Below are positions 9,240-17,707 of a stretch of DNA of 64,000 nucleotides, in pieces (position 1 is the first letter of the stretch; each line of letters begins with the position of its first letter). The position numbers were made by a program, and so were the translations under genes. Location of the stretch: assembly GCA_028285625.1 (NCBI GenBank), contig JANQOX010000021.1, forward strand, positions 62,001 to 126,000, read 5' to 3'. The DNA comes from Myxococcota bacterium (lineage in GTDB: Bacteria > Myxococcota_A > UBA9160 > UBA6930). Below the pieces are notes generated by a model. That model was given only the letters and a program-made list of their open reading frames with translations. It was not told the origin of the DNA and made no database searches.

Positions 9240-10367
9240 GTGGACTTCGACTTCACCGAATCGCAGCAGGCCGTGGCGGATCTCGCCCGCAAGATCCTCG
9301 AAGATCAGGCGACGAACGAACGCCTGAAGGACCACGAAGCGAGCGGTGCGCCCTTCGATGCGGCGCTCTGGGGACATCTGGCCGAGGCGAACCTGCTGGG
9401 GACGGCGGTCCCCGAGCCGTACGGGGGCGCCGACCTCGGCTTCCTCGCGCTCTGCCGGCTGCTGCAGGAAGTCGGGCGCAGCGTGGCGCCGGTTCCCGCC
9501 TTCTCGGCGCTGGTGCTGGGCGCGCTGCCCCTGGCGCGCTTCGGCAGCGAGGAGCAGAAGCAGCGCTGGCTTCCCGGTATCGCGCGCGGGGAGCACACGC
9601 TCACGGCGGCGCTCGCCGAGCCGGGCACGAGCGATCCGCTCGCGCCGGCGACGCGCGCGCAGGGGGCGGCGGGCGCGCAGCGCCTCACGGGCGAGAAGAC
9701 ACTCGTTCCCGGCGCGCAGCAGGCGGCCCGCATCCTGGTGCCGGCCGCCCTCGACGACGGGTCGGTGGGGCTCTTCTACGTCGAGCCCGGCGGCGAAGGC
9801 GTTGCCACGACGGGTCAGCAGACTCCGGAAGGGTTGCCCATCGCCCGGCTCGAGCTGTCGGAAGCGCGCGTCGTCGACCAGCTGGACGCCGCCGGAGACG
9901 GCCGCGAGATGCTCGCCTGGCTCGTCGAGCGCGCCACGGCGGCGCGCTGCATGATGCAGCTCGGCGTGACCGAGCGCGCCCTCGAGATGACGGCGGCCTA
10001 TGGCCGCGAGCGCGTCCAGTTCGATCGACCCATCGGGAGCTTCCAGGCCTTCCATCAGCGGGCGGCGGATGCCTACATCCACGTCGAGGCCCTGCGGCTC
10101 TCGGCTTGGGAGGCGGCCTGGCGCCTCTCCGAAGAGCTGCCGGCGGCCGAGCACGTGGCCGTGGCCAAGTTCTGGGCCGCTGAGGGCGGGCAGTTCGCCT
10201 CCTTCGCCTGCCAGCATCTGCACGGCGGGATCGGCATCGACACGGACTACCCGCTGCATCGCTACTTCACCTGGGCGATCCAGGTCGAGCACGAGCTCGG
10301 CTCGGCCAGACACCAGCTCGAGCGCCTGGGTCGGTCCATCGCGGCCCACGGGCTCCCGGCAAGCTGA
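9240..10367 (+). CDS. Acyl-CoA dehydrogenase (second, diverged subunit)
   Basis: GTG start; MDFDFTESQQAVADLARKILEDQ...YGRERVQFDRPIGSFQAFHQRAADAYIHVEALRLSAWEA...HLHGGIGIDTDYPLHRYFTWA. Confidence 0.93.
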   Translation: MDFDFTESQQAVADLARKILEDQATNERLKDHEASGAPFDAALWGHLAEANLLGTAVPEPYGGADLGFLALCRLLQEVGRSVAPVPAFSALVLGALPLARFGSEEQKQRWLPGIARGEHTLTAALAEPGTSDPLAPATRAQGAAGAQRLTGEKTLVPGAQQAARILVPAALDDGSVGLFYVEPGGEGVATTGQQTPEGLPIARLELSEARVVDQLDAAGDGREMLAWLVERATAARCMMQLGVTERALEMTAAYGRERVQFDRPIGSFQAFHQRAADAYIHVEALRLSAWEAAWRLSEELPAAEHVAVAKFWAAEGGQFASFACQHLHGGIGIDTDYPLHRYFTWAIQVEHELGSARHQLERLGRSIAAHGLPAS

Positions 10368-10369
10368 GG

Positions 10370-11605
10370 GTGTCGGCCGCGAACCGAAGCCGCGCCCACC
10401 TCGTCGGCGTGGGAGAGACCCGCTACACGCGCTGGGGCAAGATCGGCGACACCACCGAGCACGCGCTCGCGTGCCAGGCGATCCAGCGCGCCGTCGCCGA
10501 TGCGGGCCTCTCGATGAGCGACGTGGACGGCCTGGCGTCGTTCGCCGAGGACCGCAACGAGGCCGTCTTCCTGGCAGCCGAGCTGGGCCTGCCGACGCTG
10601 CGCTTCGGCAACATGGTCTGGATGCCCGGCGGAGGCGGCGGCTGTGCCGCCGTGGGCAACGCTGCCATGGCGGTCGAGACGGGACAGGCCGAGGTCGTCG
10701 TGGTCTACCGCTCGCTTTGCCAAGGGCAGTTCTTTCGCTTCGGCAGTCCGATCGCGGGCGATGCGCCCGACCCCGCCGCGCCGCCCCGGCCCACCGTCCA
10801 GCAGGCGAACACGCCCATGCTGGCCTCGATGGGCTTCGCCATGCCCTACGGCCTGATCATGGCGGCGGCGGCCTACGCGCTACCCACGCGACGGCACATG
10901 CATCTGTACGGCACCACCAGCGAGCAGCTCGGCCACATCGCCGTGACCTTTCGCGAGCACGCCAGCCGCAACCCACGCGCCGTGATGGGAGGACGGCCGA
11001 TGACCCTCGCTGACCACCAGGCCTCGCCGATGATCGGCGACCCGCATCGCCTGTTCGACTGCTGCCTCGAGAGCGACGGTGCCTGTGCGGTGGTCGTGAC
11101 CACGGCCGAGCGCGCCCGTGACCTGGCGAAGCCCGGCGTCGAGATCCTCGCCAGCGAACAGGGCGCGCCGCAGGGCTATGCCTTCGGGCACTTCACCAAT
11201 GCCAATATCGCCGACGACCTGTACGCGACGGGGGGCTGCGAGGAGATGGCGGGGCGTCTCTACGGCAAGGCCGGCCTCGGCCCGGGCGACGTGGACGTGG
11301 CCCAGATCTACGACCACTTCACCGGCTGCGTCCTCATGCAGCTCGAGGACTACGGCTTCTGCAAGCGCGGAGAGGGCGGCCCCTTCGTCGAGAGTGGCGC
11401 GCTCGCCTGGCAGGGCGGCAGCCTGCCCACCAACACCCACGGCGGAAGCCTCTCCGAGGCGTACATCCACGGCCTGAACCACGTGGTCGAGGGCGTGCGC
11501 GCCCTGCGCGGCGAGTCGACCAGCCCGGTGGAAGGCGCCGAGGTCTGCCTGGTGACCAGCGCCGCGTGCGTCCCTTCGAGCGCGCTCATGCTGGGGCGAC
11601 GATGA
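10370..11605 (+). CDS. Thiolase-like / lipid-transfer (Ltp/SCP-x type) acetyl-CoA acetyltransferase-like protein
   Basis: GTG start; HLVGVGETRYTRWGKIGDTTEHALACQAIQRAVADAGLSMSDVDGL; LPTNTHGGSLSEAYIHGLNHVVEGVRALRG motif. Confidence 0.88.
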   Translation: MSAANRSRAHLVGVGETRYTRWGKIGDTTEHALACQAIQRAVADAGLSMSDVDGLASFAEDRNEAVFLAAELGLPTLRFGNMVWMPGGGGGCAAVGNAAMAVETGQAEVVVVYRSLCQGQFFRFGSPIAGDAPDPAAPPRPTVQQANTPMLASMGFAMPYGLIMAAAAYALPTRRHMHLYGTTSEQLGHIAVTFREHASRNPRAVMGGRPMTLADHQASPMIGDPHRLFDCCLESDGACAVVVTTAERARDLAKPGVEILASEQGAPQGYAFGHFTNANIADDLYATGGCEEMAGRLYGKAGLGPGDVDVAQIYDHFTGCVLMQLEDYGFCKRGEGGPFVESGALAWQGGSLPTNTHGGSLSEAYIHGLNHVVEGVRALRGESTSPVEGAEVCLVTSAACVPSSALMLGRR

Positions 11606-12027
11606 GCCAGCGCTTCTTCCCCGACACCATGCCGTCGCCGCTGGCCGACGCCATCACGCTCCCTTTCTGGGAGGCGGCCGCCGAGCACCGTCTGGTCGTC
11701 CAGCGTTGTACGGCGTGCGGGCGAACCCGGCTGCCCCCGGCGCCGGTTTGCGGCTCGTGCCAGTCGACCGAAGCCGATTGGCAGACGCTGTCGGGGCGGG
11801 GCGAGGTCTACACCTACACTCTGGTGCATCGCCCCATCGCGCCCGAGCAGCCGCTACCCACGGTGATCGCCGTCATCGCGCTCGAAGGCTCGGACGGCCT
11901 GCGGATGATCTCGAACCTGGTCGACTCCGATCCGGACGAGGTCGCGATCGGGGCCCCGGTCGAGCTGGTCTGGGAGGACATGGGGCCCGACCTGTCGATC
12001 CCGCGCTTCCGCCTGGCCGCGACCTAG
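11602..12027 (+). CDS. Zn-ribbon/OB-fold (DUF35) protein
   Basis: Starts by ATGA overlap with the thiolase-like gene; LVVQRCTACGRTRLPPAPVCGSCQSTEADWQTLSGRGEVYTYTLVHRP. Confidence 0.9.
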   Translation: MSQRFFPDTMPSPLADAITLPFWEAAAEHRLVVQRCTACGRTRLPPAPVCGSCQSTEADWQTLSGRGEVYTYTLVHRPIAPEQPLPTVIAVIALEGSDGLRMISNLVDSDPDEVAIGAPVELVWEDMGPDLSIPRFRLAAT

Positions 12028-12039
12028 CCGCTGCCCGAC

Positions 12040-12921
12040 TCAGCCCCGGCGCGCCCTGCCGGTTCGCAGGGCCGTGAGCGCGAGGGCCGCGAGGGCAGGC
12101 AGGGCGAGAGCCTGCGGCTCGGGGACCTCCAGGCTCGTCGAGACGGTGACGGTTTCTCCACCGCCGGCCATGTCGAGCACGACCGCGGTGACGAGGGTGT
12201 TGCAGCCGACCTGGCAGGGGGCGGACCCGGTCGCCGCGATCGGTCCGCTCGAGGCCAGTCCGGCCAACGCGGAGATGGCTCCGAGCCCGAGCAGGCCCCC
12301 GCCCACGCCAAAGCCGCCGCCCGCACCAAAGCCCCCGCCCCCGACTCCACCGGTCGAGGCGAAGCCCGAACCGACGCCGGCCGCGCCGAAGTCGTCGACG
12401 ACGTCGGTGAACGGCCCGAACGGGTCGGCGGATGCCGGAGCCGTGGCGAGCGTCACAGGGGGCGCCAGCAGGCAGGCATTGCCGTTCGCACAGGCGATGT
12501 CGAGGGTGGCCTTGTACGAGAGCGCGCCGAAGAGATCGGCCGCCAGCGGCACCGAGAGCACGAGCGCGAACCGTGTGGGCGCCCCGTTGTCCTGCACCGT
12601 GAAGTCGATGCTCTGCCGCGACAGGTCGTCGGCGTCGATCACGATCGAGAGCAGGGTGTCCTCGCCCAGGGCGATCGGCCCCCCGCTCACGAACGAGATC
12701 GCCGATCCGCTCCCGGGGGTGATGTCGGGGGAGAAGGACTCGCAGGGTCCGCCGTCGCCATCGAGCTCGCCGAACTCCGCCAGGGCGCAGTCCGACCCGA
12801 AGCCGACGGAGAAGACCACCGCGCTCGAAGAGGTGGGAAGGAGCACCCAGGCGAGCAGCGCCAGCAGGACGGGAAGCGTTCGATGCACGGGACCTCGCTC
12901 TCGGCCGGTGGATTTCGGCAC
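12040..12921 (-). CDS. PEP-CTERM sorting-domain protein
   Basis: N-terminal signal sequence (TLPVLLALLAWVLLPTSSSA) and C-terminal VPEPQALALPALAALALTALRTGRARRG; Gly-rich middle. Start may be an internal GTG. Confidence 0.8.
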   Translation of the reverse strand: MPKSTGRERGPVHRTLPVLLALLAWVLLPTSSSAVVFSVGFGSDCALAEFGELDGDGGPCESFSPDITPGSGSAISFVSGGPIALGEDTLLSIVIDADDLSRQSIDFTVQDNGAPTRFALVLSVPLAADLFGALSYKATLDIACANGNACLLAPPVTLATAPASADPFGPFTDVVDDFGAAGVGSGFASTGGVGGGGFGAGGGFGVGGGLLGLGAISALAGLASSGPIAATGSAPCQVGCNTLVTAVVLDMAGGGETVTVSTSLEVPEPQALALPALAALALTALRTGRARRG

Positions 12922-13129
12922 GAGATGAAGTGGTCCGTCGACGCGCTTTGTGGCCGAGAAGTTTCGTGGGAAGTTGCGCAGTCGCGGCCCTGCCTGATGG
13001 ACGCTTGGGGGAAACCCCGACGGGCCCGTGGCCCGCTCCGTGCCCGCAGGAGGGTGCGACGGTCGCCGATCGGCGTGCGGGGCACGCCAAAGCGATGGGG
13101 TTCACCGGCCAGGCGGTCGGGCCCGGCGC

Positions 13130-14062
13130 TCAGTGCTCCCAGTGGCGGGTGAGCTCGTTCATGCCGCGGATGATCGCGCCCAGGTCGGTGGGCGCATCGA
13201 AGGGCTCGCCGCGCAGCTCGCGGTAGGCGCGATGCACGTTGAAGAGCAGCCGCTGCGGCTCGGTCCAACCCGCGTAGGGGCCCAGGTCGATGCGCTTGGC
13301 CGCCTCGATCTCCGAGCGCCCGGCCTCGAAGTGCGCGCGCGACTCGGCCAGCACGTACTCGAGGTAGGCCTTCATCTCGCGCGGCCCCTCGACGCCGCAG
13401 ATCGGCCCGTGCCCGGGCACCACCACGTCGGGGTCGAGGGCGACGATCCGGTCGAGCGCCTCGCACCACTTGGCGTAGGTGCCATCCCAGCCGATGGGGG
13501 TGCACAGCCGGAACAGCACGTCACCCGTGAAGACCACGTGCTGCTCGGGCAGGTGCACCAGCAGGTCGCCCTGGGTGTGCGCCGGCCCCACCGCGATCAG
13601 CTCGATGCGCACGCCGTCGAGCTCGATCTCGAGCCGGTCGTCGAAGAGCGTGGTGGGCGGCGTGAGCTTCACGCCCTCGAAGTCCCACTCGGCCAGCCCG
13701 CGGGCGAAGGCCGCGACGCCGGGGTCGTCGCTCTCGACCGCGTCGCGCATGGCCTGCATCATCGCGGGGTTTTCCTTCTCCATCTCCGCGGGGCACGCGC
13801 GGTGGCCGATGATCTCTGCGCCGGTGAAGAGCTGGTTGCCCCAGCAGTGGTCGCCGTTGGCGTGAGTGTTGACCACGCGCTGGGCGGGCTCGGGCCACAC
13901 GCGGGCGTACTGCTCGATCATGTCGCGCGTGTGCGGCAGGTCCCAGAAGGTGTCGACCACCAGGCCCCCGCCGCGGTTCACCAGACCCGAGTTCGAGCGG
14001 CCGAGCCCCGTGTCTTCTTGCAGGCAGGCGTAGACGTCGTTGCCGAGATTGCGCAGCTCCAT
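13130..14062 (-). CDS. MBL-fold metallo-hydrolase
   Basis: VVDTFWDLPHTRDMIEQY...VVNTHANGDHCWGNQLF (HxxxDH-like)...VVFTGDVLFRLCTP...VVPGHGPICG. Confidence 0.92.
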   Translation of the reverse strand: MELRNLGNDVYACLQEDTGLGRSNSGLVNRGGGLVVDTFWDLPHTRDMIEQYARVWPEPAQRVVNTHANGDHCWGNQLFTGAEIIGHRACPAEMEKENPAMMQAMRDAVESDDPGVAAFARGLAEWDFEGVKLTPPTTLFDDRLEIELDGVRIELIAVGPAHTQGDLLVHLPEQHVVFTGDVLFRLCTPIGWDGTYAKWCEALDRIVALDPDVVVPGHGPICGVEGPREMKAYLEYVLAESRAHFEAGRSEIEAAKRIDLGPYAGWTEPQRLLFNVHRAYRELRGEPFDAPTDLGAIIRGMNELTRHWEH

Positions 14063-14157
14063 GGCTCACCTCCGGAGGCGCCAGGGTAGCGCTGCCTCAC
14101 GGGCGAGGTGGTCGAGGTCTGGCCACCCCCGCGCTTCGTCGTGTCAGGCGAGCCGGC

Positions 14158-16317
14158 TCAGTCGCGGGGCGCGTCGTGGGACCGAGGAGCGCCGTCGGGT
14201 GCGCGATCGGCCGCACGCTCGCTCCTCCGGCGAAGCCTCGCGCGCAGCTTGCGCCAGCCGTCCTTCGTGAGGAAGAACAGGTGGTCGCGCGCGATCTGCC
14301 ACTCCGCGCGGCGGGCCTCGGTCAGGATCTCTTCCAGGGGCCGGGCGTCGGTCTTGTAGATCTGCACCTCTACCGGCTCGCTCGCGTGGTTGCGCACGCC
14401 GCGTTCGATGAGCTTTCGCATGGTGCGGGTCGGCAGCACGTGCGAGGGCAGGAAGGGCCGCAGGTCGGCATGGTCGTCGATGCGCATGTTGGCGGCGCGA
14501 GCGATCACCTTGGTGGCCGAGTGCGCGCAGGTGAGCGTCCTGCGCTCGCGCCCGGCCTGCTCTTCGAGCGCGCGGCGGATGGCGTGCAGCGACTTCACGG
14601 GCACGCCCACGAAGCGCACCAGGATTCCGGGGAACACGGTGTCTCGCTGCTTGCGCTTCAACGGCCGGAAGATGTCGCCATCGAAGCGCTCGCTGCCGAG
14701 GTTCAGGTAGATGTGGGAGGGCTCGCGGATGCCGATCAACAGCTCGCTCGAGTCCGCGTCGCGCAGTCCGGGCAACGCGATGCGACCCGAGGGGTCCTTG
14801 GCACTCTCGGGCAGCTGAAGCACGCGAACGCGCTTGCCGCGGAAGGGCTCCTCGTAGACGGTGATCGGGTCGTCGCAATCGATCTCCAGCCGGTCGGACA
14901 CCGGCGCCGAGACCAGGCTGCCCCAGTAGCGGACACCGTCGAGCTCTCGGTCGAGCCGACGTTCGATGGCCAGGACGCGGTCGTGGCCGAGCAGATGGTC
15001 GGTGTCGGTGGGGAGCGCCTCGAGCCAGGCGAGACGCACCATCTGGTTCACCAGCGCACCGCCGCCGACCCGCAGCAGTCTGCCGAGCATGGCGTCGCCG
15101 AGCCGCGGCCCCACCACGACCCGGAGCCTTCGGTCTTCTGCGGTGTCCGAGCGCGGAGGCAGGTCCAGGAAGCGGGCGTTGTCGAGATAGGTGATGGGTA
15201 CGATCTCGACGCGATGACCGGCCTCGCGGATCCTCCGCACCAGCCCCTCGCCGAAGTTGTCCCGCACGGGCCGGGTGCCGCGGAACCCCTCGGACACACT
15301 GCCCTCGGGATAGATCAGCACGTTGCGCGAGGCCCCGGTCTCGAGCGCGGTGATGGCGCGATCCACCGCCGGGCCGCGGCCACCGCCCACGGCGACGAGG
15401 CCCGGTGTTTCGGCGATGCGGTCCTTCAGCGCCTTCGGCAGCAGCTGCACCTGGTCGATCGCGTTGAACACCAGGTAGTCGGGAAGCCCCAGGTGCGAGA
15501 ACGTGATGTTGTCGGTCTCGCCGTGGCGGTGAGCCGGCGTGTGGAGCCGTACCGCTGCCGGGTCGGGCGGGTCGGCCAGGTGCTCGCGACCCGTCACCTC
15601 CACGTCGAGCCGTCGCAGGTCGCCGAGGGCACGAAAGAAGTCGTCCACCCGATTCGTGAAAGGCGTGCCGGGGCCCGGGCGCGGACGCGCAACCGTGATG
15701 GCGATGGCGCGCACCAGGGCCACCAGCAGCCGCGACGCGGGCCCCACCCGGCGCAGCGTGAGCACGACCGCGCGGCGGATGGCGTAGAGCCCCTCCACCA
15801 GCGACCGCCCGGCGGGTTGCGGGGCTGTTGGGTCGAGTGCGCGGATGCGCTCGCTGAAACCGACCATGCCCGCGTAGAAGCGCTGGACGGCCTGGATGCG
15901 CCGGTGGTCCTGGGCGGTGCCGTAGTGCTCCTCGAGCTCACAGGCGCGCTGGGCGAGGGCGGTGAGCCGTCGGTAGCGACGCTCGATGCGATTCATACGG
16001 CGCTTGCCGTAGAACCCGCGCATGGTGTCCATCGCGCGCTCGAGCTCGCACATCACCTGGGCCATGAAGTGCGTGTGGAGGTGGCGCTGGAAGTCGTCGA
16101 GGCGGGCCAGAAAGCCGGCCTGCGCTTCGGCGACCGCGCGCAGTGCAGCGTCGTCGAACTCGGAGTCGGCCTTGGCCTCGAGCGCAGCGCGCACCGCGGC
16201 GAAGCCGTGGCCGTCGTCCTGAAGGCGCGCCCACTCGGCCGCGAGATCCTCCTCGAGCTTCTGGAGGGTTCCGAGACCGGGCACCGCATCCAAGCTGGCG
16301 CTTTGCTCGTGGCTCAC
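14158..16317 (-). CDS. Large protein with PlsC-like acyltransferase core and helical N-terminal region (719 aa)
   Basis: NVLIYPEGSVSEGFRGTRPVRDNFGEGLVRRIREAGHRVEIVPITYLDNARFL resembles PlsC motif III/IV; upstream HRHGETDNITFSHLGLPDYLVFN may be a non-canonical HX4D-like region. Start overlaps the stop of the next gene (ATGA). Confidence 0.65.
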   Translation of the reverse strand: MSHEQSASLDAVPGLGTLQKLEEDLAAEWARLQDDGHGFAAVRAALEAKADSEFDDAALRAVAEAQAGFLARLDDFQRHLHTHFMAQVMCELERAMDTMRGFYGKRRMNRIERRYRRLTALAQRACELEEHYGTAQDHRRIQAVQRFYAGMVGFSERIRALDPTAPQPAGRSLVEGLYAIRRAVVLTLRRVGPASRLLVALVRAIAITVARPRPGPGTPFTNRVDDFFRALGDLRRLDVEVTGREHLADPPDPAAVRLHTPAHRHGETDNITFSHLGLPDYLVFNAIDQVQLLPKALKDRIAETPGLVAVGGGRGPAVDRAITALETGASRNVLIYPEGSVSEGFRGTRPVRDNFGEGLVRRIREAGHRVEIVPITYLDNARFLDLPPRSDTAEDRRLRVVVGPRLGDAMLGRLLRVGGGALVNQMVRLAWLEALPTDTDHLLGHDRVLAIERRLDRELDGVRYWGSLVSAPVSDRLEIDCDDPITVYEEPFRGKRVRVLQLPESAKDPSGRIALPGLRDADSSELLIGIREPSHIYLNLGSERFDGDIFRPLKRKQRDTVFPGILVRFVGVPVKSLHAIRRALEEQAGRERRTLTCAHSATKVIARAANMRIDDHADLRPFLPSHVLPTRTMRKLIERGVRNHASEPVEVQIYKTDARPLEEILTEARRAEWQIARDHLFFLTKDGWRKLRARLRRRSERAADRAPDGAPRSHDAPRD

Positions 16318-17534
16318 GAGGGCATCCTACATGCCGGGGCAGGGATTCGGAGCGGCGCGGACCGCCCCACGTGTTCGGCGGCCAGGCCCGCGCGGCGTGC
16401 CGAGATGCCCGAGGCACGCGCCTCGGCCAGCGCCTGCGCCAGCAGCTGCGCGGAAGCCTCGGCGGGCTCACGCCCCCGACTTGCGGCCTCGATCCGATCC
16501 ACGAGTGCACTGGCACAGGCGATGCGCGCCCGAAGCGCGGCGCGCGCCGCCCGTACCGGCTCGACCCGCGCCGGCTCGTCGAGCGTTCCGCCGCCAGCGA
16601 GATCGGCCAGCAGCTGGTATCGCGCGTGGCGGAGCCCGGACTGGGCCCGGCGCACCGCGCGGCGGTGACTGGCCAGGAGCCACGAGAGCCCCGCGGCACA
16701 CGCCGCGCCGGCCACCGGACGCAGCGCCCGCAGGACGGTTCGCAGACGATCGCGGTCGGCCTCGAGGCGGGCGCGGGTGAGCTCATCGGAGCGCTCGAGA
16801 AGCTCGACAGCGGCCGCGTCCGCCGGCACGTCGTCGGTGATCGCGATCTCGAGAAGCCGTTCGCGCGCGCTCGCGTCGGCAAGCGCATGACGCAGGAGAA
16901 CGCGCTCGTAGAGCCAGGGATTGCTGCGCAGCGGGTTCGCGACGTGCACGAAGCCCGGGTCGGCAACCAGCTCGCGAAGGCGACCCTGATCGAGCACGCC
17001 CGCGGCGGGCGCGTGCCCGCGCAATCGCTCCCATGCGGCCGCCACGCGACTGCGGCGGATGTGCACGCACGGCCCACCGGGCGCATCCACCAGCGGGTGA
17101 CGCGTGGTGCCGTTCGGAACGCTGGGAAGGTGTGCTCCGCGCAGGGCATCCAGACGGCGCAGGCTGTAGCCGTAGCGCAGGCGACCGAGACCCGAGAGGA
17201 GCTTGTCGCGCACGAACAGGTAGCCGGCCGTCCAGAGCTGCGTGTTCAGCGGTGCGTACTCCATCAACGGAATCGTCCAGGCCAGGCCGGCCATGTAGAG
17301 GGCGGGATACACACCAAAGGCCTTGAGCGCGCCGAAGAGCGCATCGAAGAAGCCCACGTCCCAGTGCTCGCGCAGAAGGCGACGGAACCCCCGCGTGAGG
17401 CCCTGGCGCAGCCGCTCGACGGCCCGAACGACACGCGCCACGCCCTTGGCGGGCCGGGCAGCCCGGGCCCGCGGAAGCAGCTCTCGCTCGAGATCGGCGG
17501 CGATCCGGTCGAGCTGGGCTTCGTCCTGGCGCAT
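16314..17534 (-). CDS. Hypothetical protein with one likely membrane segment, operonic with acyltransferase-like gene
   Basis: MRQDEAQLDRIAADLERELLPRARAARPAKG...FFDALFGALKAFGVYPALYMAGLAWTIPLMEYAPLNTQLW; GGAGACGGAGGT RBS upstream of ATG 17534. Confidence 0.75.
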   Translation of the reverse strand: MRQDEAQLDRIAADLERELLPRARAARPAKGVARVVRAVERLRQGLTRGFRRLLREHWDVGFFDALFGALKAFGVYPALYMAGLAWTIPLMEYAPLNTQLWTAGYLFVRDKLLSGLGRLRYGYSLRRLDALRGAHLPSVPNGTTRHPLVDAPGGPCVHIRRSRVAAAWERLRGHAPAAGVLDQGRLRELVADPGFVHVANPLRSNPWLYERVLLRHALADASARERLLEIAITDDVPADAAAVELLERSDELTRARLEADRDRLRTVLRALRPVAGAACAAGLSWLLASHRRAVRRAQSGLRHARYQLLADLAGGGTLDEPARVEPVRAARAALRARIACASALVDRIEAASRGREPAEASAQLLAQALAEARASGISARRAGLAAEHVGRSAPLRIPAPACRMPS

Positions 17535-17560
17535 GGCGACCTCCGTCTCCTGATCTACTG

Positions 17561-17576
17561 AGCAGTTTCCGTGCCG
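17561..17576 (-). promoter_or_regulatory. Candidate sigma-54 (-24/-12) promoter for 17534->14158 operon
   Basis: Minus strand CGGCACGGAAACTGCT: GG-N10-GC spacing exact; consensus TGGCACG-N4-TTGC matched at 9/11 positions. Predicted TSS lies about 15 nt before the ATG, leaving room for the RBS. Confidence 0.6.
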
Positions 17577-17598
17577 GTCTGCCACCAAAGGACGAATG

Positions 17599-17623
17599 CT
17601 CAATTTATCCAGCTAGTTGAGCG
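17599..17623. promoter_or_regulatory. Inverted repeat GCTCAA-N13-TTGAGC, candidate enhancer-binding site
   Basis: Perfect 6-bp arms read directly, within the divergent region between the sigma-54 activator gene and its putative target. Confidence 0.4.
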
Positions 17624-17707
17624 ACCAACCTGCCCATGGCCGATAGGCCGGTCGGGCCCCCGAGACCGGCGCTCAATGTCGGTGCGTGTACGCTCGATGC
17701 GTCACCC

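Noticed and set aside
5688-10349. Antisense ORFs 5688..7286 and 8223..10349
   Set aside because: Mirror of BVMO and ACAD coding frames; no independent motifs or RBS.
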